Shown one piece after another: positions 35,686-44,652 of a DNA stretch of 64,000 bases. Below the pieces are notes generated by a model that made no database searches, was not told the origin of the DNA, and saw only the letters and a program-made list of their open reading frames with translations. Made by a program: the position numbers and the translations under genes. This DNA comes from Planctomycetota bacterium. Lineage in GTDB: Bacteria > Planctomycetota > Planctomycetia > Pirellulales > Pirellulaceae. Each line of letters opens with the position of its first letter. Within the stretch, counting starts at the first letter, position 1. Location of the stretch: contig JAQBZB010000006.1 of NCBI GenBank assembly GCA_027622275.1, positions 1-64,000 on the forward strand, given 5' to 3'.

Positions 35686-36804
35686 ATGCAGTACCGAAAT
35701 GTTTGCATCGAGTCGTTTGGCTACACGTTACCCAGCGAAATCGTTACTTCCGACGACATCGAGCAGCAACTCCAACCGCTCTACCAGCGGTTGCGTTTGC
35801 CCGAAGGTCGGTTGGAGTTGATGACCGGCATCCGCGAACGCCGCTTCTGGGAGCCGAACACGCTGCCCAGCGACAAGAGCGTCGAGAGCGGCCAGAAAGC
35901 AATCGCTCACGCGGGGATCGATCCTCGCCACATCGGGGCTTTGATTCACGGTTCGGTCTGCCGCGATCATCTCGAACCGGCGACCGCGTGCCGCGTGCAT
36001 CATCACCTTGGTCTGGCAAGCAACTGCGTTATCTACGATGTTTCGAACGCTTGCCTCGGCCTCCTGAACGGCATGATCCAAGTCGCCAACATGATCGAGC
36101 TGGGCCAAATCCGTGCTGGGTTGGTCGTTGGCACCGAGAGTGGACGACAATTGGTCGAGACGACGATCGATACGCTGAATCGCGACGAGACTCTCACGCG
36201 CAGCCAGCTCAAAATGGCGGTGGCTTCCTTGACGATCGGTTCCGGGAGTTGTGCGATCTTGTTAACCGATCGCGAACTAAGTCAAACAGACAACCGCTTA
36301 CGAGTCGCAACGGCTCGAACGAACACGAAGCATCACGAGTTGTGCCATAGCGGCCAAGACGAAGCAGGTTCAGGCATGCAGCCGCTCATGCAAACGGACT
36401 CCGAGCAATTGATGCGCGAGGGGATCGCGACAGGCGTCGACACGTTCACGCGCTTCATGAACGAAACGGAATGGACGCCGGACGACATCGACAAGACATT
36501 CTGCCACCAGGTCGGGTCCGCTCATCGAAAGCTCATGCTCGACTCACTTGGTTTGCGGCACGACCGCGACTTTGCGACGCTCGACTGGCTCGGTAACACC
36601 GGCTCGGTGGCCTTGCCGATCACGATGGCGATCGGGTTGGAAGAGGGCCACATCGAAAGTGGCGACAAGGTCGGCATGCTCGGCATCGGTTCCGGCATCA
36701 ACTGTCTGATGCTTGGTGCGACGTGGCAACAAATGCTGGTCAATGGCAAGCCAAGTCAACGAGCTGCATCCCACGCGACTGCGCCTTCGCCGCTTGTGGT
36801 TTAG
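35686..36804 (+). CDS. OleA-like 3-oxoacyl-ACP synthase III (thiolase superfamily)
   Basis: 372 aa from ATG 35686; the 446-aa ORF includes a non-conserved leader. The catalytic Cys is in YDVSNACLGLLNGM, the His in FCHQVGSAH and the Asn in WLGNTGSVALP. GSVCRDHLEPATACRVHHHL and VGMLGIGSGINCLMLGATW closely resemble the corresponding parts of OleA, as I remember them, more than housekeeping FabH. OleA joins two activated fatty acyl chains head-to-head to form a beta-keto acid, the first step of long-chain olefin synthesis. The expected OleB, OleC and OleD genes are not adjacent. The next gene is an SGNH hydrolase. A FabH-like condensing role with other acyl substrates is also possible. Confidence 0.8.
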   Translation: MQYRNVCIESFGYTLPSEIVTSDDIEQQLQPLYQRLRLPEGRLELMTGIRERRFWEPNTLPSDKSVESGQKAIAHAGIDPRHIGALIHGSVCRDHLEPATACRVHHHLGLASNCVIYDVSNACLGLLNGMIQVANMIELGQIRAGLVVGTESGRQLVETTIDTLNRDETLTRSQLKMAVASLTIGSGSCAILLTDRELSQTDNRLRVATARTNTKHHELCHSGQDEAGSGMQPLMQTDSEQLMREGIATGVDTFTRFMNETEWTPDDIDKTFCHQVGSAHRKLMLDSLGLRHDRDFATLDWLGNTGSVALPITMAIGLEEGHIESGDKVGMLGIGSGINCLMLGATWQQMLVNGKPSQRAASHATAPSPLVV

Positions 36805-36841
36805 TCGCCGCACGCGTCTCCCGGAGTTCGGACGCCACCCT

Positions 36842-38296
36842 ATGGCCGAGAGAACAACACATCGGAGACGAGTCACGTTTCGAGTCCTCGCCGTCTCGCT
36901 ATCGTTGTTGCCTTTCGTCGGCTTCGAGTTCGGTTTGCGCCTGGCGGGCGTTGGCGAGGTTCGTGAAGCAGACGTTCCCGCCATCGGCTTTCAGGCTACG
37001 TATCCGCTCTTCGAACTGGATGAGGCAGGCGAGCATTTCAAGATCGCCGAATCGCGGCAAGCCTACTTCTCTCCCGACTCATTCGCCGCCCAGAAGTCAT
37101 CCAACGAATTCCGCATCTTTTGCCTGGGCGGTTCCACGGTCCAAGGTCGTCCCTACAGCATCGAGACCTCGTTTACGACGTGGCTCGAATTGAGCCTGAA
37201 CGCCGCGGACCCGAGTCGCAAGTGGGACGTCGTCAATTGCGGCGGTGTTTCGTATGCGAGTTATCGCCTGGTCCCAATCCTGAACGAACTCCTGGCGTAC
37301 GAGCCAGACTTGTTGGTGATCTACACGGGACACAACGAATTCCTGGAGGCGAGAACGTTCGCAAACCTTTCGCCGGTGAGTCCTTTGTCTCAGGTGAGAA
37401 CTTTCAATCTGCTCCGCTCCGCATGGTCAAGCGAGTCGCGTTTGGAAGGATCGGGACAACCTCGCGAGATCCTGGCTGCTGAGGTCGACGCGCTGCTGGA
37501 CTATCGCGGCGGACTCGCCGATTACCACCGCGACGATGCTGGACATCAAGTCACAGTGCGCCAGTACGCGGATAATTTGAAGCAGATGATCGACCTTGCA
37601 CATTCGGCGAACGTGCCGGTCGCCCTGATGAACCCGGCTTCCAACTTGAAGGACACGCCGCCGTTCAAGATCGAGCCGCGTTCCGACTTGACGGTCAGCG
37701 AGGCTGCCGAATTCGAGACCCTGCTCCAGCAATCGCGAGCGGCCAGCGGTGTCGACGACAGAGTCGAGTTGCTCGAACAGGCCGTCACCATCGACGGTCG
37801 GCACTCCGGCGCGAGGTTCTTGCTCGGCCACGCCTACCTCGCCCAACACCGGCCTGCCGAGGCACGCGAACAATTCATTCGAGCAAAGGATGAAGACGTC
37901 TGCCCCTTGCGCATGATCGAACCGCTCCACGACTCGCTTCGCCGCGTGGCCGAGTCTTCGGCCACGCCGCTGATAGACGTTCGCCACAACTTCGAATCGC
38001 GGGCCGCTGACGGGATACCGGGCGACAGCTTCTTCTTGGATCACATCCATCCTTCGATTAATAACCACCAAGTGATTGCCCAGTTACTAGTCGACCAGTT
38101 CGTCGCCGCAGGTTTCTGCCACCCGCAAGCCAATTGGGAAGCGATCCGGGACGAGCGTTATCGCCGACACCTCGCCACTTTGGACACGCCATACTACGCC
38201 AAGGGCAAACAACGTCTCGAAGGCCTAACCCGCTGGACCCAGGGCCGCGCGAACAAACTCCGCGACGGCACTTCACTTCCGCCTGGACTTGATTGA
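36842..38296 (+). CDS. SGNH-hydrolase-like membrane-anchored protein with TPR-like insert
   Basis: 484 aa from ATG 36842; the track start 36713 would overlap the OleA-like gene. An N-terminal helix (VLAVSLSLLPFVGFEFGLRL) anchors or exports the protein. SGNH motifs: block I FCLGGSTVQG (Ser), block II VVNCGGVSYAS (Gly), block III YTGHNEFLE (Asn) and block V DHIHPSINNH (Asp/His). A helical insertion near residues 310-385 (VELLEQAVTIDGRHSGARFL) looks like a TPR pair. SGNH enzymes hydrolyse or transfer esters on lipids or sugars. The gene follows the OleA-like gene by 37 bases, so a shared lipid-related pathway is possible but not shown. Confidence 0.75.
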   Translation: MAERTTHRRRVTFRVLAVSLSLLPFVGFEFGLRLAGVGEVREADVPAIGFQATYPLFELDEAGEHFKIAESRQAYFSPDSFAAQKSSNEFRIFCLGGSTVQGRPYSIETSFTTWLELSLNAADPSRKWDVVNCGGVSYASYRLVPILNELLAYEPDLLVIYTGHNEFLEARTFANLSPVSPLSQVRTFNLLRSAWSSESRLEGSGQPREILAAEVDALLDYRGGLADYHRDDAGHQVTVRQYADNLKQMIDLAHSANVPVALMNPASNLKDTPPFKIEPRSDLTVSEAAEFETLLQQSRAASGVDDRVELLEQAVTIDGRHSGARFLLGHAYLAQHRPAEAREQFIRAKDEDVCPLRMIEPLHDSLRRVAESSATPLIDVRHNFESRAADGIPGDSFFLDHIHPSINNHQVIAQLLVDQFVAAGFCHPQANWEAIRDERYRRHLATLDTPYYAKGKQRLEGLTRWTQGRANKLRDGTSLPPGLD

Positions 38297-38376
38297 GGTA
38301 GGCAGTCGGCTATTGAAGGGCTCTCGTACAAAAGCGTCAACGCCGTCCGCGGGCAGTATAGATTTGTTCCAAGGAT

Positions 38377-38385
38377 TGGTATAAT
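38377..38385 (+). promoter_or_regulatory. Extended -10 promoter upstream of the toroid lipoprotein gene
   Basis: TGGTATAAT matches the extended -10 consensus TGnTATAAT exactly. No good -35 is seen, as expected for extended -10 promoters. The start point would be near 38392, about 70 bases before ATG 38460 and about 210 before TTG 38601. Confidence 0.5.
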
Positions 38386-38459
38386 CACTCCTTTCCGATG
38401 TGAGAATGCGGTGTCTTCTCTCTTCCTTGCACTCAAGAGAAATCGTGAGTTGATTCGCC

Positions 38460-40832
38460 ATGCGTCCGTGCCACGAAATTCAATCTGACTACTTCGTTCG
38501 TTCCACATACTTGCCTGCTCCCGCAACGAAGGATAAGTGGAACCGACACGTTTCAAGCCATCCTAGTTGCCTGGCAATTCCAGGCAGCATCGCCCATGAA
38601 TTGAACGAGCGCGCATGGACCTGCGTTGGCATCTTGCTAGCTGCTGGGATGATGATCATGTTGGCAGGTTGCTCCAAGAAAGCTGCCCAGGCTCCACCCG
38701 TGGTCGAGGAAGCTGTGGTAGTTGCCGCTCCGGTTGTCGAGGAAAGGCCTCCCGCGCCGAAACCGATCCAGCTGTCTTCGCCCGCCCCTGTCGTGCTTGA
38801 TCCGGGTGGGCAAGCGAAGATCGAGTTGCGCATCGAGCGAAACGGCAACGAAGGGCCGGCCGAATTCAGTGTGGTTGGAGCGGCCGCCGGGATCACCACA
38901 AAAATTGATCCGATCCCCGCCGCAGCCTCCGCCGGCCAACTGGAGATTCTGGCGGCAGAGACGCTCGGCGATGACACGCTCGAGACAACCCTGCAAATTA
39001 CCGCCAAGATCGGTGAGCAAGTCACAACTCAGCCGATGGTCGTCACCGTGAAGAAGCTGAACATGCCTACGTTTTTGACACCCGCACCGATTCTGCTGCA
39101 GCCGGGAGCCAAAGCGAACATCGTCGTGCAAGTTGAACGCAACGGCTATGAAGGCCCGTTGGCTCTTCGCCTGGAAGGTCTGCCAGCGAAGGTAACTGGA
39201 AAGGTCGAGCCGCTCGCCGAAGGACAGTCTCAAGCCAACGTGGAGATTGCTGCGGCAAGCGATGCTGGAGATGTCAACCAAAAAGCATCCTTGGCGGTCA
39301 CCCATTTCGGCCGCACGATCTCGACGGAAATCACGCTGCAAATCGACCGGAGTCCGTTTGTCGTCAAGGCCTTTCAGGTTGTGAAGGTCAAGCCGGGAGA
39401 GACGGTTCGCGTGACGATTCCGATTGAGCGTCGCAGCTATCAAGGTGTGATCCGTTTGGAAGCCACGAACTTGGCAGAAGGGGTCACGTCTCCCGCCATC
39501 GACGTGCCCGCGAATCAACCCCAAGGCATCCTTGAGGTTTCCGCGACCGCGAGTGCCGCGGAACAAGTTCGTACCGCGACGGTGGTTGCGAGCGCCGGCG
39601 CGCTGAAACGGACAGAGCCGTTGGTCGTCCGCGTCTCGCGGGGCGAAGGAAGTTTCCTGGCATGGGAAGTCGGTTCCAACAAAGAACTGTTCCCGCAACT
39701 CCGCCGCGGATCGTTCGGCGGACGAATGACGTCGGCTGGGAAGAAGGCGCTACTGGCAGCCTACGGCGGCACGGAGGAATCTGAAGCGGGAGTGTTGGCA
39801 GGCTTGCGATGGCTCGCCGCCCACCAGCAAGCCGACGGCCGCTGGTCGCTCAAGAACTACGCCAAGGACATCTCAGGCTGCGATTGCCACCTGGAGTTTG
39901 AAAGCGAAGTCGTCGATTATGACACAGCCGGGACCGCCTTTGGTGTTCTGCCGTTCTTGGGCGCGGGCATCACGCACAACAGCGCACCGGACAGCCCGCC
40001 GGAGTTGGCAAAATATCAAAAGACCGTGGAAAGAGGGTTGGCCTATTTGATGCAGAATCAGGTTACCGCCCGCGATCCCAAGACGATCGGCAACTTGGGC
40101 GGAAACCTTTACTCCCATGCCATGGCAACGATGGCTTTGTGCGAAGCGTATGGCATGTCGGGGGACGACCGATTGCGACTCCCGGCACAGTTGGCGGTCA
40201 AGTACTTGCTTGAGTCTCAGCACGCGGCAGCAGGTGGCTGGCGTTATGGTCCCAACCAGGCCGGCGACCTATCGGCGACGTCGTGGATGTTCCTTGCGAT
40301 GCGCGATGCCCAGATGGCGGGACTAACCATCGAGCAGACGCCGCTGAAACGAGCCGAACGGTTTATCGACTCGTGCGCCGCGGGGCCGGACGAAGCGAAG
40401 CTCTCACGTTACGCTTATCAGCCGGATGCAGAGGCCAAACTTTCGCTGACGGCAGCCGGCTTGCTAACACGCGAGTATCTCGGTTGGAAAAGGGACAACC
40501 CGCATCTGCGGGTGGGAGCCGCGTATCTGATGCAAAACCAGCCGCCTGAATCGGCGACACAGCTTGGCCAGATCTACTACTATTACTACGCGACGCAGGT
40601 TCTGCATCACTTGGAAGGGAGCGAGTTCGATCTGTGGAACCACCGGATGCGCGAACATCTGCTGCGGACACAGGAAAAGGAAGGACATCAGGCAGGCAGT
40701 TGGAGTCCCGTTGGAGCTGACTGGGGAAAGCAGGGCGGCCGGCTTTACGCCACGTCGCTGGCGCTGAGCACGCTCGAGGTTTACTACCGGCACTTCCCGA
40801 TGTATCGCCCGGTGTCCAAGCCGACACCCTAA
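38460..40832 (+). CDS. Lipoprotein with Ig-like repeats and a terpenoid-cyclase-like toroid domain
   Basis: 790 aa from ATG 38460. The lipobox, MIMLAGCSKKA, lies only around residue 69, so TTG 38601 (LNERAWTCVGILL...) is a likely true start, giving about 743 aa. A Pro/Val-rich linker follows, then three repeated Ig-like units, each with a phrase like ELRIERNGNEGPAEFSV, VVQVERNGYEGPLALRL or TIPIERRSYQGVIRLEA. From about 440 the sequence turns into alpha/alpha-toroid repeats (GLRWLAAHQQADGRWSLKNY; YLMQNQVTARDP; YLLESQHAAAGGWRYGPNQA), the prenyltransferase/squalene-oxidase fold. The DxDD motif of squalene cyclases is not seen, so enzymatic cyclisation is doubtful. It is membrane-tethered and exported; the ligand is unknown. 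Confidence 0.75.
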   Translation: MRPCHEIQSDYFVRSTYLPAPATKDKWNRHVSSHPSCLAIPGSIAHELNERAWTCVGILLAAGMMIMLAGCSKKAAQAPPVVEEAVVVAAPVVEERPPAPKPIQLSSPAPVVLDPGGQAKIELRIERNGNEGPAEFSVVGAAAGITTKIDPIPAAASAGQLEILAAETLGDDTLETTLQITAKIGEQVTTQPMVVTVKKLNMPTFLTPAPILLQPGAKANIVVQVERNGYEGPLALRLEGLPAKVTGKVEPLAEGQSQANVEIAAASDAGDVNQKASLAVTHFGRTISTEITLQIDRSPFVVKAFQVVKVKPGETVRVTIPIERRSYQGVIRLEATNLAEGVTSPAIDVPANQPQGILEVSATASAAEQVRTATVVASAGALKRTEPLVVRVSRGEGSFLAWEVGSNKELFPQLRRGSFGGRMTSAGKKALLAAYGGTEESEAGVLAGLRWLAAHQQADGRWSLKNYAKDISGCDCHLEFESEVVDYDTAGTAFGVLPFLGAGITHNSAPDSPPELAKYQKTVERGLAYLMQNQVTARDPKTIGNLGGNLYSHAMATMALCEAYGMSGDDRLRLPAQLAVKYLLESQHAAAGGWRYGPNQAGDLSATSWMFLAMRDAQMAGLTIEQTPLKRAERFIDSCAAGPDEAKLSRYAYQPDAEAKLSLTAAGLLTREYLGWKRDNPHLRVGAAYLMQNQPPESATQLGQIYYYYYATQVLHHLEGSEFDLWNHRMREHLLRTQEKEGHQAGSWSPVGADWGKQGGRLYATSLALSTLEVYYRHFPMYRPVSKPTP

Positions 40833-40923
40833 GTCCACCGCGTCTAATAGCGCGAAACCTTCGCCCGCATGAAACCAAACGCCAAATGCTGTCATGCAGG
40901 AAAGCCGATTCGGTCGCACCCAG

Positions 40924-42186
40924 CTATCGGATGGCAACGGGACCAGCACCGACATCCTCAAACGGCGAACCGATGTTACCGCCGTCGTCTCTGCCATTGC
41001 GGCCCACCGAATAGATGATCCAGCCCTGCGGAGTTTTCTTTGTCAACAGTAGCGTGCCGGTGTAAGGATCGGTTGTAAATCTCTTGTCGAGGCCAAGTTG
41101 CTCGATATCGAAGCCAGCGTCACCGAGATCCAGTGCCGTGCGTTGCAACTCACACACGACGTACAGACATCGCACGTGAGCGCGGACGCGATCCATCGCT
41201 TCGCGACTCGCATGCAACGCGGGATAAACGGCGCGAACCATCGCGCCAGAGGAAGCTACCCTCGTGCTTTGCGCCGCTAACTCACTTGCAATCGAGTACT
41301 TCGGTGCCGCACCCATCGTCACTTCCGCGGCCATCATGTCCAGATAATCGCTCTCCCAGTTCTTGAAGAACCACAACGGCAGTCTTCCCAGCGGCAACTC
41401 TCCGAAACTCGCGATGCCTAGCACGCGTTCCGACTTGAGGCATTGAACGAAGCCCTGCATGTCGTCGTTTCTAGCGAGTTCATCTTTTAACAGCATGCTG
41501 CTTTCGGCCGAGACAGGGCCGTCGATCAAGATCTGATTGATCCTGTCCAACGCTGCACCGCGCACGCCCAGCGACATCAGGTAGCCAACCATGAAGGGTT
41601 CGTGTTCAAGCTGCCGACCGAACTGCAAGGCGAGCACGCTCGTTCGCAGCGCTTCGTCGCGTTTGCCCTCGAACAGCAACAAATCGGCTTGCAGGGTCAA
41701 CACGCGTGCGGCCGCTCGAGATGGCCCCGCTTGCTGGATCAGTGCGTCGAGCACGGCTAGTCGCGGGGCCGTAAAGTCATGCATCGGATCGTACCCGCCG
41801 CCGGTGGCTGCGCGTTCGAGTTGCGGGACGACTTCTGGATAGGATTCAAGCGTGGCGCGCACCATGGCCGCACCCTCTCCATTCAGCTTGCCCGCCTCGC
41901 GGTAGGGGCCTTCGTCATTTAAGACTTCCTTCAATTCGTTGTTGATCGCCAAGACTTGCCGCTCGACGCGCTGCAGGTACGTGACCGCGTTCTGATCGGC
42001 TGGAATTGGCTCGCGCGTCAGTTCCGGTAGCGTCACAGGATCACCCGCCGTTCGAATCGCATTGAGCCGTTGCTCAAGCCGTCCGCTCGCTCGCCAACTG
42101 ACGATCGCGACCGTACTTAAAAGCACCGCGATAACGACCATCAGACCTATGGCGGTCCGTTTCAGAATCTTCCAGAGTCTTCTCAT
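40924..42186 (-). CDS. Membrane-anchored protein of unknown function, third gene of a sigma operon
   Basis: 420 aa. An N-terminal helix (TAIGLMVVIAVLLSTVAIV) is followed by a long, mainly helical periplasmic part (YLQRVERQVLAINNELKEVL; LTLQADLLLFEGKRDEALR; ALQFGRQLEHEPFMVGYLMS). No catalytic motif is recognised. The end (DPYTGTLLLTKKTPQGWIIY) suggests a small beta domain. Its first 113 bases overlap the 3' end of the putative anti-sigma gene in another frame, an unusually long overlap. Because the membrane helix begins at residue 10, a later start is not possible. It may be the target or a co-sensor of the sigma/anti-sigma pair. Confidence 0.7.
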   Translation of the reverse strand: MRRLWKILKRTAIGLMVVIAVLLSTVAIVSWRASGRLEQRLNAIRTAGDPVTLPELTREPIPADQNAVTYLQRVERQVLAINNELKEVLNDEGPYREAGKLNGEGAAMVRATLESYPEVVPQLERAATGGGYDPMHDFTAPRLAVLDALIQQAGPSRAAARVLTLQADLLLFEGKRDEALRTSVLALQFGRQLEHEPFMVGYLMSLGVRGAALDRINQILIDGPVSAESSMLLKDELARNDDMQGFVQCLKSERVLGIASFGELPLGRLPLWFFKNWESDYLDMMAAEVTMGAAPKYSIASELAAQSTRVASSGAMVRAVYPALHASREAMDRVRAHVRCLYVVCELQRTALDLGDAGFDIEQLGLDKRFTTDPYTGTLLLTKKTPQGWIIYSVGRNGRDDGGNIGSPFEDVGAGPVAIR

Positions 42187-42634
42187 TCAACCAATCTCCA
42201 CCGTGAAGAGCCCATTCGTTTAAACGCAGTTGGACCTGTAGCATTTGTTCGTTTCTCGTCGCTGGTGCGGAATTCGCGCGGGACATCGCGAGCAACTGCC
42301 GCTGAATGCTCCGCGCGGTCTTGTCGTCGGTCACCACCTCGATGATCTCCCCGCATTGGACGATTCCCTGGGGCATTGCATCCGGCCCCAAGATGCGAGC
42401 TAAACGCCTTTCGCCAGAGCGGATGATCACGATGTTCAACACAGCACTCGCGACTAGCAATACCGCGGCAGCCAAGGCAATCCGACGCTCCCATCGTGGT
42501 CGTTGTGTGGCCGCCAATTCGCCGTAGACCGCCGCGAGTACCGACTGCCGCAACTCAGCGGGAGCGGGCCGTGGCGTCAAGGATCGGAGGTGTTGCTCGA
42601 CAGCATCGGGGAAATCAGATTGCTCGCCGTTCAC
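42074..42634 (-). CDS. Putative anti-sigma factor (single membrane helix)
   Basis: 186 aa. The N-terminal cytoplasmic part (FPDAVEQHLRSLTPRPAPAE) is followed by one helix (IALAAAVLLVASAVLNIVII) and a periplasmic segment. The layout, the 4-base ATGA overlap with the preceding ECF sigma gene and the size all fit an anti-sigma factor, although no ZAS zinc motif (HxxxCxxC) is present. The last 37 residues (EDSETDRHRSDGRYRGAF...) overlap the next gene and look low in structure, so an earlier stop may have been lost by a frameshift. Function is inferred from context. Confidence 0.65.
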   Translation of the reverse strand: MNGEQSDFPDAVEQHLRSLTPRPAPAELRQSVLAAVYGELAATQRPRWERRIALAAAVLLVASAVLNIVIIRSGERRLARILGPDAMPQGIVQCGEIIEVVTDDKTARSIQRQLLAMSRANSAPATRNEQMLQVQLRLNEWALHGGDWLNEKTLEDSETDRHRSDGRYRGAFKYGRDRQLASERTA

Positions 42635-43161
42635 AGTCGCTCCCTCACGAAGATTTCACGTAACTTGGTGATCGCCCGACGATAACGCGTCGCCACGGTT
42701 CCTGGGGGCAAACCGGTGACATCCGCCACTTCGGCGAACGTCAAGCCGGCGTAGATCTTCAATTCGATCACTTCAGACAGTTCGTCGTCCAAGCGATCGA
42801 GCGCAATCGCCAGTGTTTCGGCTCTTTCCACCGCGTCGGCGTCATCGCAAGTTGCTTCCTCGAAAAGTAAATCGGCACGTCCCGCGCAGGTTGATCGCTC
42901 GCGGGCCGTGCGGCTCAGCCAACGCGCCGCTTCGTTCCGAGCCACGACAAATGTGTAGGCGATCGGATCGGCAACCTGTGCAAGCTTCGATCGTGACCGC
43001 GCCACACGCAGAAAAGTCTCTTGCAGCACATCCGCAGCGTCCTCGCGAGAACCCAGCCGTAAGCACAAGTAGTGATGGAGCCGATCCGCGCAGGCGTCGT
43101 ACAGTTCGTCAAACGCAGCGGGTTCACCCGAACTCAATCGCCTCGCCAGACCGTCCATCAT
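42631..43161 (-). CDS. ECF sigma factor
   Basis: 176 aa. Region 2 is clear: AFDELYDACADRLHHYLCLR, then DAADVLQETFLRVARSRSKL and DPIAYTFVVARNEAARWL. Region 4: DELSEVIELKIYAGLTFAEV, then GLPPGTVATRYRRAITKLRE. The middle linker (ERSTCAGRADLLFEEATCDD) is acidic. It is the first gene of a minus-strand operon with a candidate anti-sigma factor and a membrane protein. Such operons usually autoregulate from the promoter ahead of the sigma gene, here within 43162-43274, but no motif is recognised there. Confidence 0.9.
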   Translation of the reverse strand: MMDGLARRLSSGEPAAFDELYDACADRLHHYLCLRLGSREDAADVLQETFLRVARSRSKLAQVADPIAYTFVVARNEAARWLSRTARERSTCAGRADLLFEEATCDDADAVERAETLAIALDRLDDELSEVIELKIYAGLTFAEVADVTGLPPGTVATRYRRAITKLREIFVRERL

Positions 43162-43274
43162 GTCTCCGTTGATTCGATCAACAGTAAAGACCCAAGAAGC
43201 AACCGGAATTATTGCCGAAAATCAGAAAAACTCGAATCGGAGAGTCGAGGTACTTTGGCTGCGGCCCTGCCGCG

Positions 43275-43622
43275 TTACGGTGGGTAGATGAGATCGAACT
43301 GCGGGCTGCCCGTGAGTGGCCAAAGGACCAAGAAGTGATGGATCGTGTCACTCAGCAATAATGCCCAGCCCAACGTGTATCCATACTGCGACAACTTCGG
43401 AGCTTCACGCGAGATGCCCCACGCGACGAGGATCAGCAACGCTCCACAGTATCCGTGATGGATCCGGATGCCAAATGTCAGCAGGCCGATCGTCGATGCC
43501 GTGTCGCGGGTCGATTCGAGTTGAAGGCCAAATCGGAGGAAGACCGTCAAGAGTTCGAACAGTAACGCTAGTACGAGGATCTGAACAACCAGTCTCTTGT
43601 GGCCTCGCGGTTCGTGCGTCAT
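43275..43622 (-). CDS. Small integral membrane protein, unknown function
   Basis: 115 aa with three hydrophobic helices (LVVQILVLALLFELLTVFL; GYCGALLILVAWGI; TLGWALLLSDTIHHFLVLW). Conserved-looking His pairs (IRIHHGYCG, DTIHHFLVLWPLTGSPQFD) sit at membrane boundaries and might bind metal or haem; this is inference. I do not recognise the family. The start codon ATG and that of the divergent EamA gene share the palindrome CATG at 43620-43623, so one of the two starts may be mis-assigned. Confidence 0.6.
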   Translation of the reverse strand: MTHEPRGHKRLVVQILVLALLFELLTVFLRFGLQLESTRDTASTIGLLTFGIRIHHGYCGALLILVAWGISREAPKLSQYGYTLGWALLLSDTIHHFLVLWPLTGSPQFDLIYPP

Positions 43623-44652
43623 GGCGGCTAGTTCGTCCCGTATCTACAATAGCTCAGTGAACAAACTCCTCGCTTCGTCGACGACGATCACCCGCCAACC
43701 ACTCTCTTCCCATTCCGCTGCGCTATGGGGAACGATCTATGGAGCGATTACCGCGGTTGGTTATACAGCCGCGAACATATGTCTACGCAGCGTAACAGAT
43801 TGTGATCCCGTCTGGGTCTCCTGTATCAAGACGATTCCGACTGTCGTGGGCGTCGCGCCGTGGTTAATCGTTCGCTGGTCCCGTGGCGAGCGGGTTTTTC
43901 CACCGTTGCCGATCGTCGCAACCCTATTGGCGGCTGGGTTGCTGGGGCAATTCGGTGGGAATGTCGTGTTTCAATGGGCGTTGGGAATCATCGGCATCGC
44001 GTTGACTGTGCCCTTGTGCATGGGAATGATCATCATTGCCAGCGCGGTGCTGGGGCGAATTCTGCTACACGAGTCCGTTACCTCCCGCACGGCCGCTGCA
44101 CTCGCCGTCCTGCTCGCGGCAATCTGGATCTTGTCACTCGGTGCGCAAGGGCTGAGCGATTCAACCACAAATCTGGAAACGGCAAGTCCGTGGTTGGTGA
44201 CGGCTGCGGTGACTGCGGGCTGCGTTGCCGGTTTTTCGTATTCGGTGCTCGGTGTCACGATCCGGAGAGCAGTGCTTGGTGTGTCGACCGTTTCGGCGAC
44301 CACGTTTTGTGTCGCGATCGTCGGCCTGGTGAGTCTCACGCCGCTGACGGTCTATCGCATCGGGGTTACCGAGATGATCCAGACCGATCGAGCCGACCTC
44401 GCCATGATGGTTCTGGCGGGTGTATTCAACTTGATTGCTTTCTTGGCACTGACACGTGCCCTGCAAATCACATCGCTGGTCTACGTGAACGCGCTGAATG
44501 CATCTCAGGTCGCGATGGCGTCGGTAGCGGGAATCGTGCTGTTCCAGGAACAGGCTTCGCCGGCATTGACGCTCGGGGTAAGTTTGACTGTTGTCGGGCT
44601 CCTGATCATGCCACGGCATAAGCGCATCGAGGAGCCAGCCAGCACTTCGTAA
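43621..44652 (+). CDS. EamA/DMT-family membrane transporter
   Basis: 343 aa from ATG 43621; GTG 43657 (MNKLLASST...) is an alternative. It has about ten helices in two EamA halves: GTIYGAITAVGYTAANICLR, then LLAAGLLGQFGGNVVFQWAL, LTVPLCMGMIIIASAVLGRI and, in the second half, VTAGCVAGFSYSVLGVTIRR and LNASQVAMASVAGIVLFQEQ. EamA proteins export metabolites or amino acids, or take up small solutes; the substrate cannot be told from sequence. It is divergent from the small membrane protein with overlapping starts. It is followed by a gene-poor tract. Confidence 0.85.
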   Translation: MAASSSRIYNSSVNKLLASSTTITRQPLSSHSAALWGTIYGAITAVGYTAANICLRSVTDCDPVWVSCIKTIPTVVGVAPWLIVRWSRGERVFPPLPIVATLLAAGLLGQFGGNVVFQWALGIIGIALTVPLCMGMIIIASAVLGRILLHESVTSRTAAALAVLLAAIWILSLGAQGLSDSTTNLETASPWLVTAAVTAGCVAGFSYSVLGVTIRRAVLGVSTVSATTFCVAIVGLVSLTPLTVYRIGVTEMIQTDRADLAMMVLAGVFNLIAFLALTRALQITSLVYVNALNASQVAMASVAGIVLFQEQASPALTLGVSLTVVGLLIMPRHKRIEEPASTS

